From the NCBI GenBank assembly GCA_028023455.1, contig JAQFVV010000001.1:25719401-25783400 (forward strand): a stretch of 64,000 nucleotides of DNA. Reading direction: 5' to 3'. The notes beneath the pieces were generated by a model that did not search any database, was not told the origin of the DNA, and saw only the letters and a program-made list of their open reading frames with translations. Made by a program: the position numbers and the translations under genes. The DNA is from Epiperipatus broadwayi (taxonomy: Eukaryota; Onychophora; Udeonychophora; Euonychophora; Peripatidae). Shown piece by piece: positions 11,891 through 23,430 of the stretch. Each line of letters begins with the position of its first letter. The first letter of the stretch is position 1.

Positions 11891-11932
11891 GTAGTAGTAG
11901 TAGTAGTAGTAGTAGTAGCAGTATGATAATGA
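11724..11932 (-). repeat. compound trinucleotide tract, probable LINE 3' tail
   Basis: On the minus strand the sequence TTGAAACACATCATCATTATCA is followed by (CTA)n and then long (AAT)n/(ATG)n runs. The ORF2 C-terminal remnant lies directly upstream (12157-13260). A nearly identical junction recurs at about 50720-50760. This suggests the tract is the simple-repeat tail of the LINE, as in I-type elements that end in (TAA)n. Predicted proteins across it (poly-Asn, poly-Ile, poly-Tyr) are artefacts. Confidence 0.7.
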
Positions 11933-12156
11933 TGATGTGTTTCAAGCAACTTTATTTAGTATCAATTGGTTACATCAAAATTGGTTACAGTAGGGTTACA
12001 TGTACTTATGTGGAAAAGTTCCTTTTAATTTTGATTTAGTCATTGCCTCTGAAAGTTATCTTGTTTCACTAGATAACAAAGATTCATTTGTACAATGATT
12101 GGCCATCAAAGGAATTGTGTTAGCTTATCTCATTTTTTAATTTATTTTTTGGAGTA

Positions 12157-13260
12157 CTAATTCCAGTCCTTGTCATAATGCTGAGTGTATTTTGATGAAA
12201 GACCATGTTGCCACGAAAATGTCCTGTGGTACAAGAATACTGTCTCTATCCTTAATTTTTTTAAGTTTGTTGTAGTAGGAATTGTAGTGTCTTTTTGGAT
12301 TGTTTCCAAATGTGAATGTCCAATGGGTGCACCAATATGCATATAAGCTGAATGTGGCTGCACATATTATTGGTATTGTGTTTTTTGTATGTGTTTACTA
12401 TTTTACTAATTGTAGTCCCATTTTGTCTATAGTTATTTGTCACCCTTTTTCTAGGGCTAGACAGTCATATAGAAAATGGATTTGTGTCTCTTCATCTCTG
12501 TGACATAGCATAAACGGTGGATCAACATTCATGTAAAATCTCCTGTACCAAATAAAGTAAGTTGTTGGTAATGCATTCAGGTTAAGTTTGATAATAAAAT
12601 TATAAAATGTTGGTTCCAAGCACCATCTTTTGAACTTTCTTAATAGTTGGCCATTATTTATTCCTAATATTGTGGGCTGGTTATTCACTTGTTGGTTTGG
12701 AAACAGTAGATTTTGTATTTTCCAATATGTGTATTTATTTGTGTTTTTTAGTGTTATATTATTTGTTATGGGTTCACAACTCACAAGCAGGGTAGAGATA
12801 TAGATATATGTGGGGGAGACTGATCAGTGGGTGTGATTTCTATTATTATCTGTGTCTCTGGAGAACATCTAAATAAGGCTATGAGCAGATTTACTGGTTT
12901 TGAGTGTAAAACACTGGTATTGTATGTAGTCAAAGACCATTCCATTTTGTAGGTCAGTTTAAATATTGTACTGAGATGGCTATTACTTTTCTTTTCCGTA
13001 ATAATTTGTTGCATAGTGAGTTAATTGCTGAAATAAATGATTTTGTGAAATTTATTATTGGCAGATAGTAGGTGATTTTTGTTATAATAAGCTGATTGTA
13101 TAAAGATACTTTTGAGTAGAGTGACACATAGGACTTGGAAAATGATTTCTTATGATTCTGCTTTAAGTTTGTTTTATATTTTCTTTCTCATTTGATTCAT
13201 GCCAAAATGGAAAGGAAAATCCAGAAATATACTAGGTTCTCCTTGATCTATCTGTGTGTT
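12157..13260 (-). pseudogene. LINE ORF2 C-terminal remnant (RT thumb, zinc-binding end)
   Basis: Minus-strand pieces in order show: an RT-thumb-like run (KSYVSLYSKVSLYNQLIIT then KITYYLPIINF, about 13020-13150); then 12781-13014; then a stretch (12440-12784) with YNFIIKLNLNALPTTYFIWY and CHRDEETQIHFLYDC, typical of the zf-RVT region at the end of LINE reverse transcriptases; and finally 12157-12363 ending in a stop. Frameshifts separate them. The tail microsatellite follows, and then, still on the minus strand, the ORF1 of a second copy, so two copies lie head to tail or one is inserted by the other. Confidence 0.75.
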
Positions 13261-13469
13261 TAATTTACCTGTAAATATTGCCTATGCAGCTGATTTGTTG
13301 ATGTTGATATTTAGCCTGAACTTTGCTGTATATTCTTTTATGATGATAATGATGATGATTACTATTGTTATTATTATTATTATTGTTATTATTATTGTAC
13401 AGTAGATAGACATTATTTTTGGAATAAGTATATGTCTTGTCACATCTTTCACTAGGATACCATTCATTT

Positions 13470-14036
13470 GATTAACATCTTATAAGTAAAATAAAAGACA
13501 AAGAAATTTAAAACTAAGAACATTTATACTGAACACTGAAATCTTAATAACATTATTTAATAAGAAAAAGAAATTATATTTTATGTAAAGAAATTATTGT
13601 GAAGAGAAAAGCAAAGTGGCACAAATAGACAAATAAGATTTAAACAACATGATTATTTTATCTAAGTCTTGAACTGTGGATCTGATCATGGCAAAAAGAT
13701 GTTGGAATAATGGCTATCACTGTATGATAATATACTGGGGGTGGGGTAATAAAAGAAATTTTATTATATTATAATGTAACGATTTTGTAGTATATGCTGT
13801 AAATATTAAGAGATTTGTAGTTTGTAAGAGTGAGTTGAGGATTCTTCTCCTCTTAAAATTCATTTTAATTATAATTATAGTATTTATAACGTTTAATAAT
13901 TATTATTGTCATTCTTATGGCTCTTTTTATTATTTTGGCATAGATCATATTAATAGAGAACTCTGAGCTTACCCTAATGTTTATCAAATTGTAATTTTAT
14001 AGCCTAGTACTTGTTTAGTGCCTAATTTAATGGCAG
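13470..14036. other. non-genic spacer
   Basis: AT-rich sequence without coding potential or recognisable repeat structure, between the LINE remnant and the PLE terminus cluster. Confidence 0.4.
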
Positions 14037-14070
14037 TTGAGGCAGGTTAGAAAGTAACCGAAAGTACTTC
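14037..14070 (+). ncRNA. hammerhead-like hairpin, PLE copy B, first
   Basis: TTGAGGCA, 5-bp stem GGTTA/TAACC around GAAAG, then GAAAGTACTTC. The stem-then-GAAA layout is kept; the core is degenerate. Confidence 0.4.
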
Positions 14071-14245
14071 TGCGGATTTTAAGATTGTTTGTAATTATTT
14101 ATAAACCGTTAAAAATATTATTTCAATATATATATATATATATTACAAATAAAATGTCCATTAATTTTAAAAAAACTATTGTAATAACAATAAAAATAAT
14201 AAATATAACAGTAATAAACTATTATATACAGTCTTTCAATCTTCA

Positions 14246-14280
14246 GAAGTACTTTTGATTAATTCCTTAACCTGCCTCAA
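14246..14280 (-). ncRNA. hammerhead-like hairpin, PLE copy B, inverted
   Basis: The minus strand reads TTGAGGCAGGTTAAGGAATT and then AATCAAAAGTACTTC. The stem is weaker and GAAA is changed to CAAAA. Mirror partner of the 14037 copy. Confidence 0.3.
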
Positions 14281-14401
14281 CTTCCATTAGAAATAAAATG
14301 AATTTAATTAATAGACAATATGCTAATATTAAAATTCAGGATTCATGGGATTTGAGTTGATAACGCTTTGCTTTTATTTTGTTATTTAAATTTAACAGCA
14401 G

Positions 14402-14436
14402 TTGAGGTAGGTTAAGGAATTAACTGTAAGTATTTC
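14402..14436 (+). ncRNA. hammerhead-like hairpin, PLE copy B, third
   Basis: TTGAGGTAG, stem GTTAA/TTAAC around GGAA, then TGTAAGTATTTC. The GAAA box is mutated. Confidence 0.3.
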
Positions 14437-14471
14437 TGCAGATTGGAAGGCTGTAAATAATAGTTTATTAC

Positions 14472-16089
<1,618 letters not shown>

Positions 16090-19000
16090 TGTAACCTAGT
16101 GTTATTGACACTTGGTTTATTTGGCATTGTTTCCACAGGAAAACAATGCTATTCTTTTCTAGGAAATAAAAAGGTAAAATAATAATAATATTAAGTGATT
16201 AATAAAATATGCTATTTACTCACTTTAACGTGTTTAAGCAAATGGCTAATAAATTTGGTAATCCAATGTCATTTTGAAGAAGAGCATGAATAATTTAATT
16301 AAAATATTAACAATAAGAGCAATTTAATATAGTATAAAAGCACATATCATAAACAGTAATTGATTTTGGATGGGTAGAGGGGGAGAGTAGATGAATGTCT
16401 TGTCATAAAGCACAATAACTTCTGATAATTTATTTTTGTAGAAAATCATATTTAAAAGAAATATACATCACTAATTATTAATTAAGTATATTTATTATTT
16501 TTCATTATTTGTCAAATTACTTTGTAATTCATTTAAATCATACGGAAAGCTATATGATTGTAATGGGTTTTTCTTTTCTTTTGTTTATGTTATAATTAAA
16601 TGATTATTTTTCTGTAAGAGGTCGCTAAAAGAAGACCGCCAAATTTTGAAGAAAGTTTAGTCTGACTCTAGTTTTACAAGGAGGAAGCAGTACTGAAATT
16701 CGGTAACAAATTTTTTATTATTTTTTATTGCAGAAATAAATATAAGTCAAGTAAATTTTTAATAATATCATGCGTGGCTAATCCTATTTGATAAGATATT
16801 CTGTTTTCTGTGGCCATCTACCTATTTAAGGCTTTTTATATGCAAAAATATACTATCTTCTGCTAAAGTTCAAAATGACCGTATTAACTACAGCAATCAC
16901 TGAAAATGTCATTATATTTAAAATAAGTAGTATAAATAATTTCCAGGAAATAATCAATGATTTGTTAACTTTATCTTATTTAATTATCTTTTCATGGTAT
17001 AAAAGAAAAATTATAATTAAAAGACATATTATAAAAGCCAAGGAAAGTTAACTAGAAAATTTCGCGCTCTTTCTAAAAGAAATTGTCTGCTTTGAAAATA
17101 ATGTAAGTTCCCCACGTTAAAATATGTTTTATTCACTGAAAATTATCTAAAAATAATATTAATAATCAATGATATTTACTTATGCACCTGTATATTTTTT
17201 AAAAAGAAAATATAAATTTTCTCAAGGCAAATATCGGAAAATTTGTATGTGTGCATTTTACGGAGAATTCCTTATTAAAGACAAATTATAATTCCTAGAG
17301 TAGGAATAAAAACTACAAACATTATTGACTTAATTATAACCATAATATAATATGTTATATTATACATCAATTGGAGTCGTTAAAACTTCATATCCATATA
17401 AGTCAGCTGCAGTCCTTATAATAATAGTATTTTGGAAAATTCACGCATTATTTTATTCATAAGCCAGCTAGCTAAAAATGATACGTATCGCCAATAGTAA
17501 AAAGAAAAGAATTGTATATGTGATCGTCTATTGTCAAATATTCGTCATGTTAAAATATGTATTGTTTTCTTGGATCCCAAAATTATAGCAGTTAATTCAA
17601 AGAAGAATTAACATCCAATGCTGCTATGTTTTCTTTGCCTAATTTATTAATTGCACCAGAATGGAGGCAACTTTTATATAAATGAAATAATAAAATGTGT
17701 TTCTTATTTTAAATTTGCTTCGTGAACTACGAATGGATCAAGTTCTTCATCTGGATAAATTGCCCAACGGAAAATATTTTTCTAGTGAGATAATAAGCAC
17801 TTGTTAAGTAATGATTTTTTTTTACTAATTTGTAAAATTATGTGTATTTTTTTTTATATCAACAGGTGAAAGGCTGTATAGTCAAGTAATATTTAAATGA
17901 CCTTGTAATCATAAAGGTATGTTTTCATGTAATTATTCTAGGTTAAATTTATATTTGACATGGAAAAAATTTTTTTTTTTTTATAAAATGTGTTTACTTA
18001 TGATATGCAATTATGGGTATAAATTTATATGTTAGATGCGTAAAAGAAGAAAAATTTAGATACTTAATAGGTAAAATATCTAGTTAAAATTATCAGAAGT
18101 AATTAAAGAGAAGTGCTATACAGGATATTACTTATTTAAAGTTTGAAACAAATTTATACTATGTTAATTGAGGAACTTATTCCCAATTACTCTTTATTAA
18201 CGCATTCACTTGATTTAGTTCAAGATACTATACTACCAATTACTTGTTGAATGTTTCTTTGGCAAAGGTGAAAATTATTATTGTTTATTCTGTGTTATCC
18301 ATTGATTTCAGACGTTGATCTAAGTATACCCCGGAACATAAATTTAGTGTAATTAGTGTATTTGCTTGTCTTGCCCCGATATAGCATTGGTATATGCTTA
18401 AGATTCGCATAAGTAATAATTGTAATGTCTTTATTTTGTGGGATGGAAAATGATCTCCCCAAAAGCTTTATTTTCCATGAGGGGAATAGATAAATCTAGT
18501 ATTCGGGTATGTTTATAACCCAAGTGATCGCTTCTCAGAGTTAGGACGATCAGTAATTTATATCGTATTTAGTGTATTTCATTCGTTAAAATCCCAGGAG
18601 AGGATTATATTTGGTGTGTGTTCCTATTATGCCCAAGTAAGAGGCAAGGACCCACCAAACTATTTTAATATAGTAATTAACTCTACAGACCTTCAGTGTT
18701 ATTCCATATTCCTCATGAGAAAATAGAGATAATTCCACCACGGAAGGTGTTGAATATTGTGTTTTGTTTAGAAAGTTATGGCAAGATAACGGGTATATTG
18801 GAGGTTAATTCCTCAAGATCCATTTAGTAAAAATAGCGTGCTAGTATATATGATCAATGTCTGGATTGTGCGGCGGAATAGTGCTGGTAATCCACACGTA
18901 AGTCAATGGAGAGAGTAAGTTTAAAATTGCGTGATTTAGAAATTTTTATTTGCCAATGGAGGGTTCAAATACTAGGTTTAATTCGGGTTAATGATTAAGT

Positions 19001-20375
19001 AGCACTCACAATATAACTTATACTGAGAAAAACAGTGTGTATAACAACTTCAGTTGTTATTAAGGTAAATATTAAAAATAATAAGTGTAACTTCTGATAA
19101 ATAATCCATAAATTATAATAAGTTATCTAAATAAAAACTATCATTTAATTAAAGATATGATAATAAAAATCGTTTGTACGCATTGCCTAGAATCAGATTA
19201 TTTTTATTTTAAAACAAATAGTTAGTTAATAAAGTTAAGCAGCCGTTCATATAAGATACACTAAACGGATGAGTTGATGTATCGATAATAATATTTATTT
19301 TGTTATATTCAATTTGCATAAATGTAAAAAGAAGATGAAGAAGTAGTTCGAATCCAGGTCTAAGAGTATAGACGAATTAATGTTAGTTATATTTTGTTTT
19401 ATCCATATGGGATCGAATAAATTGTATATGTTGTTTATTATGTTAATCATAAAGGATAGTTTTGTTAAACTGTAATAATAAATTAGAATATTGTTAAAAT
19501 TTAATAATAAATTATAGTCTTGTTACAAGTTGTTTTGAGTCATTTTTCTTGTGTGTTAAATAAAAGTGTATTTGCATAATACTTGCAATACGTTCTTGAG
19601 TCCAAAATCATTTATGAAATCTTAAATTCAATACACCAGATAGACCATTGTAAGCAGACCAGAATATTTCAGTATATTTTAATTTAATAAGAATTATTTA
19701 TGGAATTGAAAACTTCAGACCAAGACATTTTATTTTATATGTGTGTAAAATCACTTTGTTCCCAAACTAGTAGCTTTTTGTTGCACATTATTTCGTACAC
19801 ATTTAAGTGAAGTGTCTAAGTAATAGATCTTAGTTAAATTATTGTGTTGTTATGGATAATGGAAGGACACAAAAGCACCCTTGTCTTTTCATCATTCCGA
19901 CTGAGATTCTGGAAAAAGGGCTGTATTATTCAAAATTATGCGTTGCTATTGAATATGGTTATCATCTCGTTAAATATTATAATAGTTGATATGTGGATGA
20001 AGACACCTGGAATTTAACTAAGGTAAATGTTTCCTATAGCCGACCAGAATGTCAGTCATATGCGACAACACAATACTGCCGAGCATTTTATTAAATATAA
20101 CAGAGAACCCTGAGATTAGTGTCATTATTATTAAGTGCTCTTAAATTAAGAATTGATTCATTATGGTCAATATTACAAGCGTGGCATGGCTTAAGAGATT
20201 GAAACATCTAATTGTATAATAACAAAAATATTGAGATCATATTGGCAAATTAATGAATGTTTTATTTTAGTCAGTAATATTAACAATGACATGAAATCAT
20301 CATCATCATTGTCGAACAGTGCAAGTACTTACAGCTCAGAGAATGTGTTTTGGATAGAGAAAGAATGTTAGTTAT
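16090..20375 (+). mobile_element. solo LTR (about 4.3 kb) of the giant-LTR gypsy family
   Basis: It begins TGTAACCTAGTGTTATTGAC and runs colinear with the reverse complement of the LTRs at 33141-37491 and 43658-48008, with many substitutions and small indels. It is therefore an older copy in opposite orientation. No internal gypsy sequence accompanies it, as expected of a solo LTR left by LTR-LTR recombination. The 5' end lies at an (AT)n tract. The 3' end is hard to place; similarity fades after ACAGCTCAGAG at about 20342. It ends about 400 bp before the receptor exon, in the same orientation. No conserved ORF was found across the three LTR copies, so it is probably non-coding. Confidence 0.85.
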
Positions 20376-20524
20376 TCTAAATTTTCTTTTTAAATTTATT
20401 TTATTAATGATAATTTTTTTTTATTCTATCTCTGTCTGAACTGCATATCGCTGTAGCTTAATTATTATAACTAACCAAACGTCGAGCTATATTAAGTAAT
20501 ATACAGGTTTGCTACCCGTCCTAG

Positions 20525-20589
20525 ACGGAAGCGTTTGGGCTTCCGAATTCTCTTACCATTTTTATACGGAGGCGCTGAGGCTTTCCGAA
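20525..20589. repeat. GC-rich 23-bp direct repeat pair
   Basis: ACGGAAGCGTTTGGGCTTCC (20525 on) and ACGGAGGCGCTGAGGCTTTCC (20566 on) are imperfect copies 41 bp apart. They are unusually GC-rich for this window and lie between the solo LTR and the receptor exon. Confidence 0.6.
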
Positions 20590-20772
20590 GTGATTTAATA
20601 GAAATGAAGCTGTCGTTGACTAGGTTAGAATATATATAAGTTGAAGATAAATAATTGAAAAGATATTGCTGATTCATATAAAATTAAATTTGTTTAAGTC
20701 AATATTTGTAAATAATTGATTCTTATTTTGTCTGATGCTTCTAAAATTACATTATGCTTCATATATTTTCAG

Positions 20773-20910
20773 GGACAAATTGGTACGGCTATTAAAATAT
20801 TTTTAGAACAAGTGAATGATGAAAATAAAAAAGTTATGATATTAGGACCCACTACTTCTGGGATCGGCAGGGTACTTGGTGAAGTAGCACCGCATTTTAA
20901 CTTAGTGCAG
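20773..20910 (+). CDS. GABA-B receptor-like exon, Venus-flytrap domain part 1
   Basis: A 46-codon exon, phase 0 at both ends, bounded by acceptor ATATATTTTCAG and donor GTAAAA. The peptide begins GQIGTAIKIFLEQ and ends GEVAPHFNLVQ. The order fits the lobe-1 ligand-binding region of GABA-B receptors: A-K-F---- with MILGPTTSG (family: M-FGG/GCSS-V) and then WNLV/FNLVQ. The next exon (52395) continues seamlessly in alignment and phase, strongly supporting both. The receptor would be a plasma-membrane class C GPCR whose extracellular domain binds or supports binding of GABA. I cannot decide between subunit-1-like, subunit-2-like and an invertebrate-specific paralogue from about 100 residues. Other exons lie outside the window or were not found. 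Confidence 0.88.
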
Positions 20911-21347
20911 GTAAAAAAAAAACTATTATATATTTATAAACATCAGCATGTCCAAAATAAAATTATTAGTGTTTTTTAAATTTCATACATTTTTGCAAAA
21001 CACTCTGAAATAATTAAAAATTTTTCAAAATAATTTTACTTAAACTTAGTATTAAAAATGATTATAAATTATAAAATTTATAATATCAATATTAATTTTA
21101 TAAATAAATATTCCATTCCAGTTAGTTTGCAAAGATTTACAATTCCTTGCAAGCTATAATGAAAACTATACATAATGTAATATTTATTTATATAATTAAT
21201 ATTTAGTAATTATTATAAGTATTATTCTTATATCTTCTCCTTTACTTTTTTGCATTTCTTTATATATTCGTATATATTACTTTTTTATATAAATCTTCTC
21301 ATATACACTCTAATGCAAATATTTATATAATTCCTCCTTTATTTTCT

Positions 21348-21382
21348 AGCAGTTTCAACTGTCTTTCAGTCTTCATCAGAGC
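21348..21382 (-). ncRNA. hammerhead-like hairpin, left end of PLE copy C
   Basis: The minus strand has the canonical core CTGATGA, then A, then a 5-bp stem GACTG/CAGTT around AAAGA, then GAAAC. This is the best match in the window to the hammerhead core and stem II layout known from PLE terminal repeats. Stem III and the cleavage site were not resolved. Confidence 0.55.
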
Positions 21383-21605
21383 TACAACAACATTTAAACA
21401 TATAATCATATAACCATTATTTTATATATATATAAAATACATATTTTACATATTTCATATTATTATTCATAATTAAAATTACCCCAAATCCAAATTTCAA
21501 CCAGACCAGCAAAAAAAATAATATTAAAACACAACAAAAGATTTCACTGCTACAAGCAGGCTTCTCAAGTGTAAAGAACTACAAAAACTACACATATATA
21601 TAATA

Positions 21606-21839
21606 TTAAACAATACCCTCAAATCCATTCACTTCCCATCCACCCTTAATATTACAAGAACTCTTAAATAAGTTAATTGCTTCAGAATAATAAATTTTCA
21701 ATAATAAAGATTTTTTAATTCTTCTTTTGATTTCATTTCTTTCAAAGAAGATAACCTTAGCTTCATCAAAATTAAAAGTAGAGTTAAAAATAGATATCAT
21801 AGTTCTGCTTTGTATGTCCATGAAAAAGATACAGGCCAC
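21606..21839 (-). pseudogene. PLE endonuclease C-terminal scrap (copy C, left arm)
   Basis: A 77-codon open remnant aligned with the C-terminal part of the other PLE copies: a KVIFFERNEIKRRIKKSLLL run corresponds to KILCIERNNNKRKIKEAML in copy E. No GIY-YIG core is left. A mirror-image, more damaged copy follows on the plus strand to about 22010. Confidence 0.6.
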
Positions 21840-22126
21840 ACTATTAATTTCGATGAAGCTAAGGTTGTCTTCTTTGAGAGAAATGAAATCAAAATAAGAA
21901 TTAAAGAATCTTTATTATTGAAAATTTATTATTCTGAAGCAATTAACTTATTCAAGAGTTCTTTTAATATTAAGGGTGGATGAGAAGTGAATGGATTTGT
22001 GGGTATTGTTTAATATTATATATATTGTGTGAAGTCTTCTTGTAGCAGTAAAACCTTTGGTTGTATTTTAATATTATTTTTTTGCTGGTCTGGTTGAATT
22101 TTGGATTTGGGGTAATTTTAATTATG

Positions 22127-22920
22127 TATTGACTAGTTTAGCTTTATGCTTGTAATATTATTCATAATTATATTTTATTTTTAACTCTATACTTCTACTT
22201 CTCTTATTTCCTTATTATTTTCTTATTATTTGTTTATTATTTCTACTTCTTTTTATTTATATTTTTTAATTCTTCTTCTATAGTATTTATCATTCTACAT
22301 TATTTTTTAATATATTTCTATCACCTTTCTATTTTATTTTTATTTTAATATTTATTAATCTAATTTCTTTTCTTCATTTCTATTATTTATCTATATTTAT
22401 TCTTTTATTAATAATTTTTAGGTATTCATATTTCTATCATTATTAATTATTTTCATTTTTAATTGACTTATTCATTTTATCCACATATGTATAATCTTCT
22501 TTTTAACATTTATAACTGCTTTTTTTAAATTTTTTAATATGAAAAAGAGGCTAACGAATTTAAAAAAGAATGTAAAAAGGAAAAAGAAGGTTATACAAAG
22601 GTGAGTAAAATAAATAAGTCAATTAAAAATGAGAATAATTAATAAGGATAGGAATAGAAATAAATAAAAATTATCAATAAAAGAATAAGTATAGATAAAT
22701 AATAAAAAGGAAAAAAAGAAATTAGATTAATAGGTATTAAAATTAAAATAAAATAGAAAGATGATAGAGATATATTAAAGAATAATGTAGAATGATAGAT
22801 AGAATAGAAGAAGAAATAAAAAATAAAAATAAAAAGGAAGTAGAAATAATAAAGAAATCATAAGGAAATAAGAGAAGTAAAGGTAATGAGTTAAAAATAA
22901 AATATGATTATGGATAATAG
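22127..22920. repeat. long hairpin (two arms of about 370 bp)
   Basis: A pyrimidine-rich left arm (about 22158-22535) is the near-perfect reverse complement of a purine-rich right arm (about 22552-22920); for example CTCTTATTTCCTTA at 22201 matches TAAGGAAATAAGAG at 22861. The loop is under 20 bp. The block interrupts the right arm of PLE copy C, and a possible 6-bp duplication ATTATG (22121-22126 / 22907-22912) borders it. It is non-coding and resembles a foldback transposon. Confidence 0.75.
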
Positions 22921-22996
22921 TGTAAAATATATAAAATATTATTTTTTATATGTAAATAAAATAATGGTTATATGATAATATGTTTAAATTTTGTTG

Positions 22997-23031
22997 CTCT
23001 GATGAAGACTGCAGGATAGTTGAAACTGTTA
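22997..23031 (+). ncRNA. hammerhead-like hairpin, right end of PLE copy C
   Basis: CTGATGA, A, stem GACT/AGTT around GCAGGAT, then GAAAC. Mirror partner of 21348-21382. Confidence 0.5.
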
Positions 23032-23130
23032 GAAAAATAAAGGAGGAATTATATAAAAATTTGCATTAGAGTGTATATTAGGAGATTTATAAAATATATA
23101 TATATATATTATAACGATCGGAGTGAATGA

Positions 23131-23430
23131 AGTTATAACGTATCTGCACTACAGGGCGCCACTAGGCATTTGAACCTAGAAAATTTATATAGTAGGCAGA
23201 TACGTAAGTTAAAAAAAAAATTTTTATTTTATTTTATATTGGTTGATTCTGACCGTTAGCCCATTGTCACTAGCTCAGCAGAGTACTAGAGATTAATAAT
23301 AATGATATCTATATTATCAAAAAATATTTTATAAATTCTTATCTAAAAATATTTTTAAAAAAATATTAAAATAAGCCACTGCCAGTAATTAACACACAAT
23401 CATTTATTTACACATATATAAGATTTAAAA
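23131..23430 (-). repeat. SINE-like structured repeat (copy 1)
   Basis: The minus strand carries TAGGTTCAAATGCC, close to a tRNA B box (GGTTCRANNCC), inside a 5-bp stem CTAGG/CCTAG, followed by AGTGGCGCCC. A 10-bp outer stem ACGTATCTGC/GCAGATACGT encloses this 68-nt unit. A block GAGCTAGTGACAATGGGC, loosely A-box-like, lies upstream on the same strand. The second copy at 57935-58290 shares the same blocks and the end block ACTGCCAGTAAT. It may be tRNA-derived. Confidence 0.55.

Larger units (their letters stand above)
14037..14436. mobile_element. Penelope-like element terminus cluster (copy B)
   Basis: Three related terminal segments: plus at 14037-14070, inverted at 14246-14280, plus at 14402-14436. 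Each starts TTGAGG, has a short hairpin, and ends near GTACTTC or GTATTTC. Before the third, the plus strand codes NLINRQYANIKIQDSWDLS and a stop (about 14296-14360). This is the same C-terminal tail as in the other PLE GIY-YIG copies. It is an inverted PLE terminal repeat with only a scrap of coding sequence left, followed by a long (TA)n tract. Confidence 0.72.
21290..23090. mobile_element. Penelope-like element palindrome (copy C), interrupted
   Basis: Inverted pair with 3' ends outward. The left arm (about 21290-21838) reads minus. The right arm reads plus in two parts (about 21840-22126 and 22913-23090), split by an approximately 790-bp insertion. Matching blocks include TTCTTTGAGAGAAATGAAATC (right) against its inverse near 21740, GGATTTGGGGTAATTTTAAT near 22105 against the inverse near 21485, and the terminal GCTCTGATGAAGACTG blocks. 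The coding scrap (21606-21839, minus; degraded + copy 21840-22010) is the end of a PLE GIY-YIG region (FNFDEAKVIFFERNEIKRRI, SLLLKIYYSEAINLF). Confidence 0.78.

Noticed and set aside
11673-11945. Open frames coding poly-Asn, poly-Ile, poly-Tyr or poly-Leu
   Set aside because: They are translations of triplet microsatellites in several frames and both strands. The same applies to 50449-50741, 51900-52343 and 53323-53520.
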